From contig CM047808.1 of assembly GCA_026214975.1 (NCBI GenBank), positions 68,350,583-68,414,582 on the forward strand: a DNA stretch of 64,000 bases. Direction: 5' to 3'. Position numbers and translations under genes: made by a program. The notes below the pieces were generated by a model, which was not told the DNA's origin, ran no database searches, and saw only the letters and a list, made by a program, of their open reading frames with translations. Source of the DNA: Gentiana macrophylla. Taxonomy: Eukaryota > Streptophyta > Magnoliopsida > Gentianales > Gentianaceae. Below are positions 23,432-34,600 of this stretch, piece after piece (within the stretch, counting starts at the first letter, position 1; every line of letters starts with the position of its first letter).

Positions 23432-25110
23432 TGATAGCAAAATACTTAACCGCTAACTTTAACCGACAGAGTATCGGGTTAGGGTAGTATAGTGGTTACA
23501 AGGTCGAATCCACAGGGAGTAACAGTGAAGTACCAAAGTCGACGTAGAACTTGGTTCAGGTCAATAGATAGTGGAAAGATTAACAAGTAATGCAGAAATA
23601 ATGATTACACTACTGGTTTTACTTATATGATTAAAAAGCATAGCCGAACTACGATCCAGCGGGTTACTTTTACCCCACAGGAAAGATTTGACAAGGAGCG
23701 TGTCTTGACCGACCTACCTATCCAATTCAGTTTATAAGACATCCACGGGTGCCAACTCCAAAATCTTGTGTTAAGGTCTGAACAACTCTCGCTTAACACC
23801 CTATGCAAGGCTAATTAACCCTCCCTTTAGAAAGCCACCTAACCTAACATGGTTTACCAAATTATAGAGCAGCTCGGAAAACTGATGAAAACCTCACATA
23901 GGACACAGTCCTAACAACTAGCTAGGTTGTCAATCTAACAACTAGGCTGTGACTACGCAATGATCCTAAAACCCCTTATCCCACATCTCACCGCAAAATA
24001 CATCTATAAGTTCGATGTGAGTGTGACAGTGAACTAGGTTGTCAATCTAATTCAAAGCTATAATCTTTAAAAGAACAAGTTTTAGAACGTGGATTAATCA
24101 CACAAACGTTTAATTAAGCGCTACACTACTCCCGTCTAATCCCCCTTTGGGCGTTTCACCAACTTTTACATAATTTTGCTACACAACTATTTAGCTACTC
24201 ATAATGGAATTTAAAAATGAAATAATAATGAAAGACATAATGAAATAATTGAAAGACAAAGAAATAATTACCAGAAAAGATGAAACCTTGAATTGTCTGA
24301 AAATCTCCTTCAAAAGTTGAAATCTTGGATCACGAATCGAAAATCTAAGCTATGAAAGTTGTATAGAGTTGCTAGGAATTAAATCAATGATCTAAGGATT
24401 GAAACAATGTTTAAACTAATGGAAATCGCCCTAAAATCGCCCCTAAGAAACCCTAAAACATCTAAGTACATAATAGATATCATATGGGACCGAAAAAGAG
24501 GGTTTTTATAGGTTTTTGCCGTATCCGGACCACAAACGAGCGTTTGTGGCAAGGCAAACGCTCGTTTTCTTGAAAAGCCAACTCTCTGCACTCAGCATTG
24601 CTCCGTAAACGCTTGTTTGCACCAAGCTTCAGTATTTTCATAATAACTTCACTTCTAGGGCTGCAAATGAGATGATTCAAAATACATTGGAAATCTAATT
24701 CAATCCTCTACAACTTTCATCAGAACAACTCTTCCTGAAAGTGTCTCCAATGTGACCAAAATGCCCCTAAAGTGACTGGTTCAGATTTCGTCAATGATTC
24801 TTCACTCTTTTCTCCTCCTTGGCCCCAAATCTCATTCTTTCTCGAGACTCTCTTCCTTATCCTCAACCTTATACATCAATCTAAGCCTGAAAACAAAGAC
24901 ACGAACACCAAGGCATAATATACATTGACATAAACGTAACGAAATCCACATAAAACACGAGTTTTTAGGACGAAAACGTCATTAGTCTCGAAACATGCAT
25001 ATAAGTGAATATCATTCATATACTACCCATAATAGCCCAAAATAACCATGAATAACTCGTGAAAGGAGGTAATCTCATATAAGAAATACACTACAATTTG
25101 ACTCCCATCA
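23432..25110 (-). repeat. 5' LTR of element A
   Basis: 1679 bp, TGATAGCAAAATAC to GACTCCCATCA on the plus strand. In element sense, the dyad AACGAGCGTTTG and its partner AAACGCTCGTTTG (24531-24566) lie about 20-60 bp upstream of the TATA sequence CCTATAAAAACC (24501-24513). The GTAAC duplication follows at 25111-25115. Confidence 0.93.
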
Positions 25111-25115
25111 GTAAC

Positions 25116-25981
25116 CACTAGGACGAACAGCTGATCGTTGATGCTTAGGACCCTTCCTAAATGAGTACAAACCCCAAATGGAAATCAAGCTGAAAAAGAC
25201 CCCGGTAAACTAGAGGTAGGGTACAAGCCATCGCCCGAGATTTTCTGATTTTCTCCTGGGACTGTGCCTCTGATGATAATAGATGAAGAATTAGCACTTA
25301 ACCGTAGCAACAGCACTACTTAACAGCAACAGGTGTATTGGATGTGTTGTTTAAGGTTTGGAAAATGGAAGAAATTGGTTTGGATATGGTGGTGATTTTG
25401 TGGTCATGGTGGTCCTGGTGATTTGGAAGAAATTGTAGAAGTTTGGTGAATGAAAGAAATGAAAATGATAAGAATGATGATATTGGTGATGAAGGGATGG
25501 TTTAAATAGGAAGAAAGGAGTGAATGTGGATGGTTTTAGTGGGATTGATGGTAGAGAAGTTATTAGGGTAAGGGATTTGAGGAGGTTATTGGGATTGAGG
25601 TGGAGTTATGGTAGAGTGTGGGAAAGGATGAAAATTTTGAAAAGAGGGGAAAATGGTTCGGTTTTTGCTGACTGGCCGTATCTGGTGCAACGTGTGTCCT
25701 CAACATGTCTCTAAAAACTCAGCTTTATCAACTGACGTTCAGAAATCTAAAAACCAAGCCTCGGTAACCCAGAGGTTACCCTCGAGATACCGGGGGTATC
25801 GTTTCCCCATATTATTGATCTGCTTTTGCTGCACTTCTTACTCAACCTTTCTGCTCACTTCTGATCTCAAATTGACTAGAGCTTCACTCTTCAATTGTTA
25901 TTTCCGACTCAAAACCTAACCTACTTCAGTAGAATCCGCAAAATCCATAACCGCCATAATCGTCGCTAAGAAAGGTCGTCC
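25116..25981 (-). other. Element C: upstream region and 5' end of ORF3
   Basis: In element sense this region follows the protease and leads into ORF3, which runs on to 16416 on the other side of element A. RT and integrase are missing between protease and ORF3. It holds the dyads CGGTAACC..GGTTACC and ATACCGGGGGTAT (about 25760-25803), the family C version of the LTR dyads. A TATA-like TATTTAAA (25501-25508, minus strand) lies about 200 bp upstream of the first ORF3 codons. It may be an internal promoter. Confidence 0.5.
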
Positions 25982-26404
25982 TTAGAGAACTGGGGCACTC
26001 GGGTCCTCAGGTACGTCTATGACCATAAAGTCAATAGGATATGTGAACCCTCCTGCCTTAATTGTACACTTTCTAAGCTGACCAGCAGGCATGTCTCTAG
26101 TTCTATCTACGAAGGTCAAGGTCCTAGTTTGATTCAATATGACCGGAAGTCTTATCTTTTGACAGAGAGAAAAAGGTAGATTATTGAAACTTGAGCCAGA
26201 GTCGCAAAGACCTAATCCTACGAATATTCCATTAATGTAAACTAGAGTCCGAACGTGCTGTGGTCTCCTAACTTCACCACAGTGTCTGAGTTTGGGTAAT
26301 CCTCGTGGTCGAAAAACATCGTGTCGATCCTCTTCAGATCGCTGAATCGTAATCCGAAGATGATATATCAATTCATTCACAAGGAAACTCACCCGACGAT
26401 ACAT
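25982..26404 (-). pseudogene. Aspartic protease of element C
   Basis: A 140-codon frame carrying a retroviral-type protease: GLCDSGSSFNNLPF with the active-site D-S-G, then FVDRTRDMP and the flap-side YPIDFMVIDVPEDPSAPVL. Only about 500 bp separate it from the primer site, so nearly the whole gag has been deleted. RT and integrase are also absent downstream, so C as it stands is a deletion derivative. Confidence 0.8.
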
Positions 26405-26943
26405 GCTATACTCCTTCCGTCATCTTCGTGCTCTTGCTTGATTTCTTTTCCTCTTTTTCCAACCATTTCTTTATAGTCTCATAATGCTCTCATGCTTCAG
26501 ATCCAGGATACATGGAAATCGGTGTGATATTCAATATTGTCCTAGGCATATTGCTTGTCTTGTTTTCACTTTGTCAACTCTGAATGGATCGAATCTCTGA
26601 AGTGTTTTGACCAACCTGCAAAAAATGACAAAATAAAACAAAGAAAAGGTTAGCAACTTCCGCTTCAGCTGGGTGTGATCCCAACTGTTGCAGACCTACT
26701 AACTAAAATCAACAAGGAATACCTCAAAATAACTGGAACTATTCAGAAATTGATTTTTCAGGCCTCGGTAACTTGGAGAATACCTTCGGTAATCCGGCCC
26801 TGAATTTTCTCTTTCTGGCAGTTTAACATGTGCAGGGTTGATACAGAACGACTCAAGACTCAAAATAAAATAAAAACGACTTCTTAATTAGAATTAAAAC
26901 GTTTATATTTAAAAATTGGCCATTGTCCCCGGCCCAAAAATCT
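26405..26943 (-). other. 5' leader of element C with damaged primer site
   Basis: In element sense this is the region from the LTR end to the protease. The primer site (26926-26936) reads TGG...GCCGGGGA with seven bases (CGCCGTT in sense) missing from the usual tRNA-Asp complement. A short start of a gag-like frame (ATG near 26549) ends within 20 codons. Dyads of the CGGTAA type occur at about 26763-26805. Confidence 0.6.
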
Positions 26944-28286
26944 TGATCGCGTGTAAATCACTAACGTCGATATTACTAGCAAGAATACTAGGTACATCGC
27001 AGTATAGTAAATGCGAGTCAAGGTCGATCCCACATTGACAATGCAACTTATAAGTATAAACGATTCTAACCTAATTAAAAAGAAACATAGTTGCGGTCAC
27101 TGACCAACAATAACATAAAAGAAAACAAACACGGTATACCTCTCCCTCTCCTCACCGATCTACTAACTTGGTTTAGTTAATCGTTACGTTTACTTCCCCA
27201 CATAATTTCCTTCGATTAATCGTGAGATTTTAATGATTATTATCATATTTATCAACTACGGGTGCAATTCCTAACCCTATCAACTCCGACAATGGCAGGA
27301 GACAATCTATATGCAAGCTACCCTCCTTAATTTGTCCGTAATAGCCCATACGCATAAAGAACTAGAATTGCCGATATTGAGCGCTAACTCCAGCCGCTAA
27401 CCCGCTGAGACAAATTATCGACATTGACCAAAGACGCCTTGGGGTCCATCAAGACTATGTCATAATTAACACTTCACTTGTGGTCCTTCATGTTAATTTA
27501 CGAATTACGAATATTAGATTGGCCAGACACTACTACTCATTTTAATTATTCCTGCCGATCAACGTAAATTGTAGTGAATCCCGCCACGCTTTCTAAAATA
27601 TGCCTCGGTAAACCGGTATAGACCGCAGGGTTATCGGGGGCGGCTTTTCCTAATTTCTGGATCTACATTGCTCAATACGATTAAAATAAGTAAATTATGG
27701 GGTTGTTAAACATGCAGATTAACTAAAACACATAATTACGAACAGATCTACCATATTGAAGACAAAAAGGAACGTTCAAAGCTTCATACCTTCAACAATG
27801 GAGATCTAGCTCGATCTACTCAAGCTAGAGATGATGGAAGAAGGGAGGAAACAGAAAATAACACTCCAAAGCTCAAGAAACTTTGTTTCATAATAATAAA
27901 ATTGAATATAATTGAGTGCTTATGAGAACTTATGCAATAATCTGTAAATGCGGCCTTACATGGATACAATGACCGACTTAAGACTCTCTAAAACCCTAAC
28001 TGACCTAGATAATGTAGCAGAATCAATTTCATGTTCCACAAGATGCCGATTTACCGGGCCTAACCCTCGGGTTACCGGGCCTACTTTTCTCCTTTTTCTT
28101 CAGCGGGCTTCTTCTTGGACTTCAATCACTTGGCCCATTGTACTTATTCGGTCCAGATCTGTTCTCCAATGCTCTAGTCTTGGTACATCCTATAAAACAC
28201 GCAAAATGAGACAAAACAGTATCAAAACATCAGGAAAATAGCATAGATGCAGAATTACGATCTTGGAAACACTCACATAGCATTTG
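26944..28286 (-). repeat. 5' LTR of element C, main part
   Basis: On the plus strand the LTR runs from TGATCGCGTGTAAATCAC to the insertion site of element B (duplication ATTTG, 28282-28286). The last 98 bp are at 41305-41402. It is homologous to the LTRs at 53118-54542 (opposite orientation) and 59815-61220. Total length without B is about 1.44 kb. In element sense a TATATAAGG-like sequence and CGGTAACC dyads mark the promoter region. After reversing the inferred inversion it pairs with 53118-54542. Confidence 0.88.
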
Positions 28287-29145
28287 TGTCTCGGATTTTA
28301 TCAACAGAAAAACAACAAGTAATAAATCCGGTATACCCCAAGTGCAGAGATCGTAGTATAGCAATTAATACCGGGTCGATCTCACAGGGAATCGGGGTTG
28401 TTTGTTCTAGTTTTTATTAACTAACCTAAATATGTCACGACTACTACTACTAAAAAGATTATAAAAAAATAAAACAATTAACAAGTAACAAGCTACTATT
28501 ATGGCCGCCTAGACAAATTAGGGTCTGAATGTATGTCTCTAGTGTTGAAATCCGCACGCATATTTATAGGTTTCAGAGTCGGTTCTGCTAAGTCGGCGCT
28601 CGGACGCCCGTCCAGGGTCTTGAACGCCCGTCCAGTAATGCATAAAAACTTCGAGTCGGGCCGAGCTGGATCAGACGCCCGTCCTATGTAAATCTGGACG
28701 CTCGTCCAGCAAATTTGTCAAAGCTCTGAATCAAGTTACTTCTTCTAGACGCCCGTCCAAATGCTCAGACGCACGTCCACATGGACGCTAGTTCGAACGC
28801 TCGTTCAGAATGACTTCAAATCCGATTTTCATCTCTATTTTCAACCGACTTCATCTTTATCTCTTTTTCTTCATATAAATCCGATCCTTAACATCTTTTA
28901 ATCCTCTTTTGAACCAATTTCGTGTATCTACAAGATAATAAAAACATTTCAAAGTGTAATATCATTCAAATCAATAGAAAATCAACAATAAAACACATAG
29001 TTCAACCAACTTTGCAATTAAACCACTTCAAACCTCACTTGCTCAATAATTCAATTAAACACTCAACTTCTATGCAAATTATATAAACATGGAGGAAATT
29101 ATTACGAAATATAACATTATAAATCACATAAAATCACGCTAAACA
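28287..29145 (-). repeat. 3' LTR of element B, internally deleted
   Basis: 859 bp, TGTCTCGGATTTT to CACGCTAAACA. It matches the 5' LTR at both ends but lacks about 763 bp corresponding to 39885-40647, with the deletion point near 28495. The promoter part is kept: GGACG..CGTCC dyads (about 28590-28810) followed in element sense by CCTATAAATATG (28558-28570). Confidence 0.92.
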
Positions 29146-29146
29146 A

Positions 29147-29160
29147 CTCCCCCACACTTA
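29147..29160 (-). promoter_or_regulatory. Polypurine tract of element B
   Basis: The minus strand reads TAAGTGTGGGGGAG directly before the 3' LTR, the expected plus-strand priming site. Confidence 0.85.
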
Positions 29161-30656
29161 GCTTTTTCTCGTCCCGAGCAAAACGAGACAAAATAAAGGC
29201 TCGGAAAAAGGATAGACATTTCAGCAAGTATAAAGCATATTCAATAAATCAGAAGTTCACCCCTGTGTGTGTGCAAAGCCATAGTAAACTTCCACTAAGT
29301 CCAAACTTGAAATTTATTCAAATCAACTAGCCAATATCCCATTTAAACTAGAAATAAATGATACTTATAACATGCACCCTACAAAACGTAACATATCCCG
29401 AAAAGGATGATAGAATACATTTAGGACCTTTCTGACATACTCAGAGGATAATCCCTACAACATATCTGTCGGTTTATACTGGGGATAAGGTAGACGATAA
29501 CTAAGTCTTTCATTTCAATTCATACCAGATTCCTTATATAAGTTTATTCAATTAACTTTCACATATAAATGCACATCAGAATGAGCTCTTGCCCGTCATA
29601 GCAGAATAGGATATTCGAGATATACCCTACCTTACTCCAATCATCAGACAGTTTTTTCTGACTGTCATGAGCTTTTAGTCATCATAGTGGTATAGGACAT
29701 TCGTGGTATGACCTACCTCACTCCAATCATCGACCAGCTTCCGACACACCCAATTAATTCATCATATTTGTTTATGAACATACTTTTTAAAGAACAATAG
29801 TCACGTTTCACTTATCACATTCAAACCTAAGATATTCACAGTATGTCATACTCTGGCTATAAACACAAACTATTATAATTCTCACGATATGTACATTAGC
29901 ACTAAGCACAAGATACTTATAAGATAATCAAAAAATCACTAATCCAAATGGGTATAGCTTTATAATTTAGCTCATCGTTCAGTATGGCTCGTGAGATGTA
30001 TGTCGGGTGAAACAACTAATTTACTAAACATACGGTATACAACATCAATGACAATAAAAACCGAACAAAAAAATATGCATTGCTCACTCGGGACTAAACA
30101 AAAATTTGAAAAATTTAGCTCATTTCAGCATAGAATCATAATATAACCAAATGATAGATACACATAACCATTTCCCTCCCCCACACTTAAACCACAACAT
30201 GTCCTCAGGTTGTGCAGAATTAAAGAAAAGATAAAGTACTTAGCTGATTCGTATAGATATTCAAAACGTTGGTCAGGCCGGAGCATGAAGAGGCCAACGC
30301 TCTCAATGGCGTATATAACTTGGGTCAGCACGATGTAAAAGCTAGCTCGACAAACAGCTAGAAATATTCCTGCACTACTTGACAAACACGGAAAAATCTC
30401 GGGGAAAAAGGGGAAATTATACCATAATGACAGAAATGAAACATAACGAAAGGATAAGGTAAAATCGAATTAGATCAAAAGATAAAACATTCAATACAAT
30501 GAAAATCGAAAGCATAGTAATGTCAAATACAAATGAAAGTACGAAATGCCTTAAGGCTTACATGATTCATCGAGAAAAATATAGCAACGAGAACCGACAG
30601 TAATTAACATGAAAAGTACAACGAATCAAGTAAGGAAAAGTAGTAGGACAATACAA
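29161..30656 (-). other. 3' non-coding region of element B
   Basis: About 1.5 kb without a credible gene. An imperfect direct repeat of about 105 bp lies at 29580-29750 (both copies carry AGGA.ATTCG, TACC.ACCT and CTCCAATCATC). A second polypurine-like block (complement of CCCCCACACTTAAACC followed by ACATGTCCTCAGG) is at about 30177-30210. It corresponds to the blocks in A and C. Confidence 0.65.
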
Positions 30657-32218
30657 TCATCTCATCAAAAATACAGAAGCTAGAATCAGAACATAAGAAT
30701 CAGGTCTGCCCTGGTGCTGTAGAATCACCAGCAGGAGGTGCTCTACCCGTAGGAGTATCAGTAGAGGGTCCAGATGTGGCGCTGTAGTCCTCTCTGCTGC
30801 GTTAGTCTGCTCCTCATCAGAAGACGACGGATCCCGAATAACATCCGCAATGGCCTGCTCAATCTCATCAGAATAAACGTAATCTATAGTGCTTGGGTTG
30901 AAGACTATGTCGTCCCTCGGAGGACGGCCCTCACTCATACAACGCAAAATAGACAAGATATTGTTTTGTGAAGTCCGAATATCCTCCATCCAATCCCATA
31001 TACTATTAGCCATGCTCAACCTCATCCGGACTGAGGGAGATAAAGAAGGAAGGGAAGAACTCTGAGGCGGTACCGAAGATGAACCGGGCTCATGTGCTGC
31101 CTCCTCCTCAGACTGACCTGTAGACTTCACTTTCTCACGCTGCAGGTACCTTGGATTCTTCGGTTTGTGATCAGTCTTGTACTCGGGAACCCTGGCATCT
31201 TGACAGAGACTATGGATTAAATGCGGACATATCAAACACCTAGCATAGACTTTCTGATTCGTTGCTATCTCGTCAAAAATTGCTTGTCCTACATCAACAT
31301 TCCGCTTGAAGTTTAACGCATACAACATCCCGAGGTCACCAATGTGAAAATGAGTCAGGTTGTTCTTAGGTAACAACCTGTTCTGAATAAAACGACATTG
31401 GACCTTACAATCCTCCGTCCAACTCGGTGTGACCAACTCCTTTCTATCTCCGCCCGGTCTGAGTGTCCATGGCACATCCGGGCACACTAACAATCTCAAA
31501 TCCTCCAACGTATTCTCACCGGCATCCTGCTTAGCTTTTATTGCTTCTTTATAGTCGAACCCCTCAAAAGGTGCCAAGTTGTACTTCTCGTTTATAACCG
31601 TAGGCGTAAACGGCACCTTTACTCCCCTTACCATCACCACTCCGGTTTCCAAATCTGTTTCCGAGCAATTTGCATAAAACTCTCGGACTAACGTAGCATT
31701 AACTGGAGTCCTTGGAGTCTTCAACAATGCTCCCCATTTCCTATCCAAAAGCAATTTCACAAAAGAGGGATCAACCTTCGTCTCTAGGACGGCTCTCTCG
31801 ATCAACATTGTCCTCGTAACATAATGCTTATTATACACCTCAAAATCCTTAGGATTAATGAACCAACGAGCCAATGGAATAGGGATAGGGGTCTCACATT
31901 CTGTCTAGCCGGCTCCACTCTCTCAGTTGCTTCCTCGGTTCTAGTCCTAGGTTCATCTTCATCTCTCTCAACCTGAGCCTCTAACACCCTAGTCTTCTTC
32001 CTCACTAATGGCTCATCACCAGTTTCAGATCCCGACTCAGACTCATCCCTTAAAGGAAACCTAGGTTGACCTTGAGCAGCCCTAGGAGGATTTTGACGTT
32101 CACCGATACGGATGCCTTGGTTCGGATTTACTAAAGTGGGGTCTACAACCTTTTTCTTCTTAGTAGGTTCATCGGCAACCCCCTTACCATGCCGTTTCTG
32201 TACCGCTTTACGCACCAT
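30657..32218 (-). pseudogene. ORF3 of element B (putative plant transposon protein domain)
   Basis: This accessory ORF sits in the position of an envelope gene in Athila elements; I see no signal peptide or membrane segment, so env function is not supported. The likely start is the ATG at 32218 (VRKAVQKRHGKG), followed by a basic and then acidic linker. A frame change near 31890 leads into the domain itself (WFINPKDFEVYNKHYVTR, then VREFYANC, VRGVKVPFTPTVINEKY, LLPKNNLTHFHIGDLGML, YARCLICPHLI). A second frame change occurs near 30780 in the Pro/Thr-rich tail. The conserved VxEFYA motif is shared with the ORFs in C and F. Confidence 0.8.
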
Positions 32219-32757
32219 CGTAAACTCAGGCTTCACAAACAACAATCCCAAACCCAAATTCAAACAAAACCACCCGTTTATCGTCTAAACGGGATTTCCC
32301 AAAAAATTCAACACCAAACAAACATCAAAACCACCAACAAAGGAAGAAATTTAAACAAAACAAGAAGAAAAAAACAATAAGGTGAATTTCATGTAAAAGA
32401 GTCGACTCAAAGATCGAACTCAAAAAAAACGTGAAATAATCTAAGAAAAGCTTATTGAATCTTACCAAGTACGTTGAAGGGATGATGATGATGATGATTA
32501 GAAGCCCTAACAGTGAACAATCGAACCCAAAAATCGGATTTTTCTCCAAAAAAAACCGTACTAGCTAGGTCACTGAATCGAAATAACTGTTGTTTGTTGG
32601 AGGATTTGGTTTGAAGAATCAAAGATAGGGGTTTGAGAGGTGATTGTGGGGCTTTGAATCTCTCAATTTGGTGTAGAATCAAGGATTTTAGGGCAAAGGG
32701 GGCGAAAAGTCGCGTTTGCTCTTTGAAATTTCTGATGCGAATAAAAATTGGGAAGCA
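32219..32757 (-). other. Presumed leader of ORF3 in element B
   Basis: About 540 bp between a TATA box and the ORF3 ATG. There is no conserved protein here. It includes an ATG/CAT triplet run (32481-32500) and splice-like sequences. It would form the 5' leader of an ORF3 transcript if the upstream promoter module is used. Confidence 0.4.
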
Positions 32758-33000
32758 GGGGTATTTATAGACGCAGGTCCGAACGGGCGTTCAGTTACAT
32801 GGACGGACGTCCACTGGGTTGAGTATGAACTGGACGGGCGTCCAGATATTTAGATGCTCGTCCAACTGTTCAAAAAGAGAACAGAGTTGGAGGGAAATTA
32901 GCGCATGACGGGCGCTCGTGAAGGGTGGACACTCTGCTCAAGATTTTCAAAGGACGGACGGGCGTTCAGTTAAAGTGGACGCTCGTCCAAGACAAAATTT
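32758..33000 (-). promoter_or_regulatory. Candidate internal promoter upstream of ORF3 in element B
   Basis: In element sense a cluster of GGACG..CGTCC dyads (for example TGGACGGACGTCCA-like at about 32810, GGACGGGCGTCCAG at 32833, and others to 33000) is followed by the TATA box CTATAAATAC (32761-32770). The LTRs of the same element have the same order: a dyad cluster directly upstream of CCTATAAATATG. The module lies between integrase and ORF3, in the right orientation to drive ORF3. Promoter activity is inferred. Confidence 0.55.
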
Positions 33001-33160
33001 GAGCAAAGACATAAAATTTTCATTATTTCCAATTTTAACCTTTTATTTCAACATAAAACAAATACAAAAACTCAAAAATGAATAAGAACAAATAGAAAAT
33101 AGTGGGTTGCCTCCCACCGAGCGCTTTTGTTTAACGTCGTTTGCTCGATGATCTTTCAAT

Positions 33161-34600
33161 TCAGCCTGGATCCGGCCACTTAACCTTTCTCCCAGCCACT
33201 ACATCGTGTAAGCTCTGTTCAGTAGTGTGGCTGCAAAAACAGCATCTAACACATGGTGTCAAATTTCTGATCGCTTTCCAAACGCTTTTAATCCTCCCCG
33301 TAATAGACTTCTTCTTTCTCTGTCTTCTCTTCAACTGTCGCTCCCTTTCAAGCTCTTCCATATCCCAACTACCAGCCAGAACTTCCTCTACTGGACCACT
33401 GCCGTCCTCCTCAGAAAACAAATCGGGCGAAAATTCATCAAACTCATTGACTTCAGGAGTACCACAACCGAGGATGTCGAGGAAGTGAACAATCAAAGGC
33501 TTCTCTTTGGTTTGACCGATATAATGCCTACACCTTTGACCATTCACTCTGAACGGTTGGTCACCATGAGCTCTTAGTTCTAAAACACCTCCAGGAATGA
33601 TTTGTAGAATTTCAAAGGGGCCGGACCAACGTGTCCTCAACTTTCCAGGAAACAGATGTAACCTGGAATTGTACAGTAAAACTTGCTCCCCAACTTGAAA
33701 TTCTCGCTTCTTGATTTTTGTGTCATGAAGGAGTTTCATCTTATCCTTACTAATCCTATCATTTTTGTAGGCTTGGAGTCTAAACTCATCTAACTCATGC
33801 AACTGCTGCAGTCGGTGTTCACCACATGATTTGGCATCAAAGTTTAAGAACTTAATGGCCCAATACGATCTATGCTCTAATTCAACTGGCAGGTGGCATG
33901 GTTTTCCATATACCATCTGATAGGGTGATGTGCCCATGGGGGTCTTATAGGCAGTTCGGTATGCCTATAGTACATCATCCAATTTAAGACTCCAGTCCTT
34001 CCTGTGACTGTTGACTACTTTTTCCTGGATCTTCTTCAAGCTTTGATTGCTTCTCTCGACCTGGCCACTAGTCATAGGGTGATATGGTGTGCCAGTTTTA
34101 TGCCGGACACCATATTTCTCAAGTACTTTTTCTAGTGGTCAGTTGCAGAAGTGTGTCCCTTCATCACTTATCAAGGCACGTGGACATCCAAATCTCACGA
34201 AGATGTTTTTCTTAAGAAAATTCATGACCGTTTTATGATCATTGCGAGAAGTGGCTTGAGCCTCCACCCATTTTGATACATAATCGACACAGACGAAGAT
34301 GTATTTATTTCCACAGGAAGATAGGAACGGGCCCATAAAATCAATCCCCCATACATCGAAGACTTCACATTCAAGATGGGCTTCAACGGCATGTCAAATT
34401 GCCTTGTTAGAGCTCCGGTTCGTTGGCACCTGTCACAAGTGTTACAGAAAGCTTATGTATCCTTGAAGATCGTGGGCCAATAGAAACCAGATTGAAAGAT
34501 CTTGGCAATGGTTTTCCAGGGACCGAAGTGACCACCAGTAGGTCCACTGTGGAATTGTTCAATAATGTCACGTTGCTCAGATTCAGGTACACATCTCCTT
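33161..34600 (-). pseudogene. Integrase of element B
   Basis: Inserts the cDNA into the genome in the nucleus. In element sense the order is: zinc-binding CxxC region (CNTCDRCQ, about 34435), catalytic core with D in the IDFMGPF block (about 34345), D in [10 protein letters not shown] (about 34150) and E in GQVERSNQ (about 34075), then the C-terminal domain (GTSPYQMVYGKPCHLPVELE, and SGPFEILQIIPGGVLEL at about 33600). All three D-D-E residues are present. Stops near 34139 and 33970 interrupt the frame. The tail after 33480 is basic and not conserved. Confidence 0.85.

Larger units (their letters stand above)
16412..25115 (-). mobile_element. Complete Athila-like gypsy element A (gag-protease only)
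   Basis: The element runs 16417-25110 and is bounded by the 5-bp duplication GTAAC (16412-16416, 25111-25115). It has two LTRs of about 1.68 kb, an intact Asp-type primer site and a polypurine tract. The interior of 5.3 kb encodes only gag and protease remnants; RT, RNase H and integrase are absent. It is therefore non-autonomous, depending for reverse transcription and integration on another element, perhaps one related to B. It is inserted in ORF3 of element C. Confidence 0.92.

Noticed and set aside
30657..32263. ORF3 of element B as an envelope gene
   Set aside because: No signal peptide, membrane segment or glycoprotein-like Cys pattern is visible; it matches the plant transposon protein domain by its VxEFYA and related blocks.
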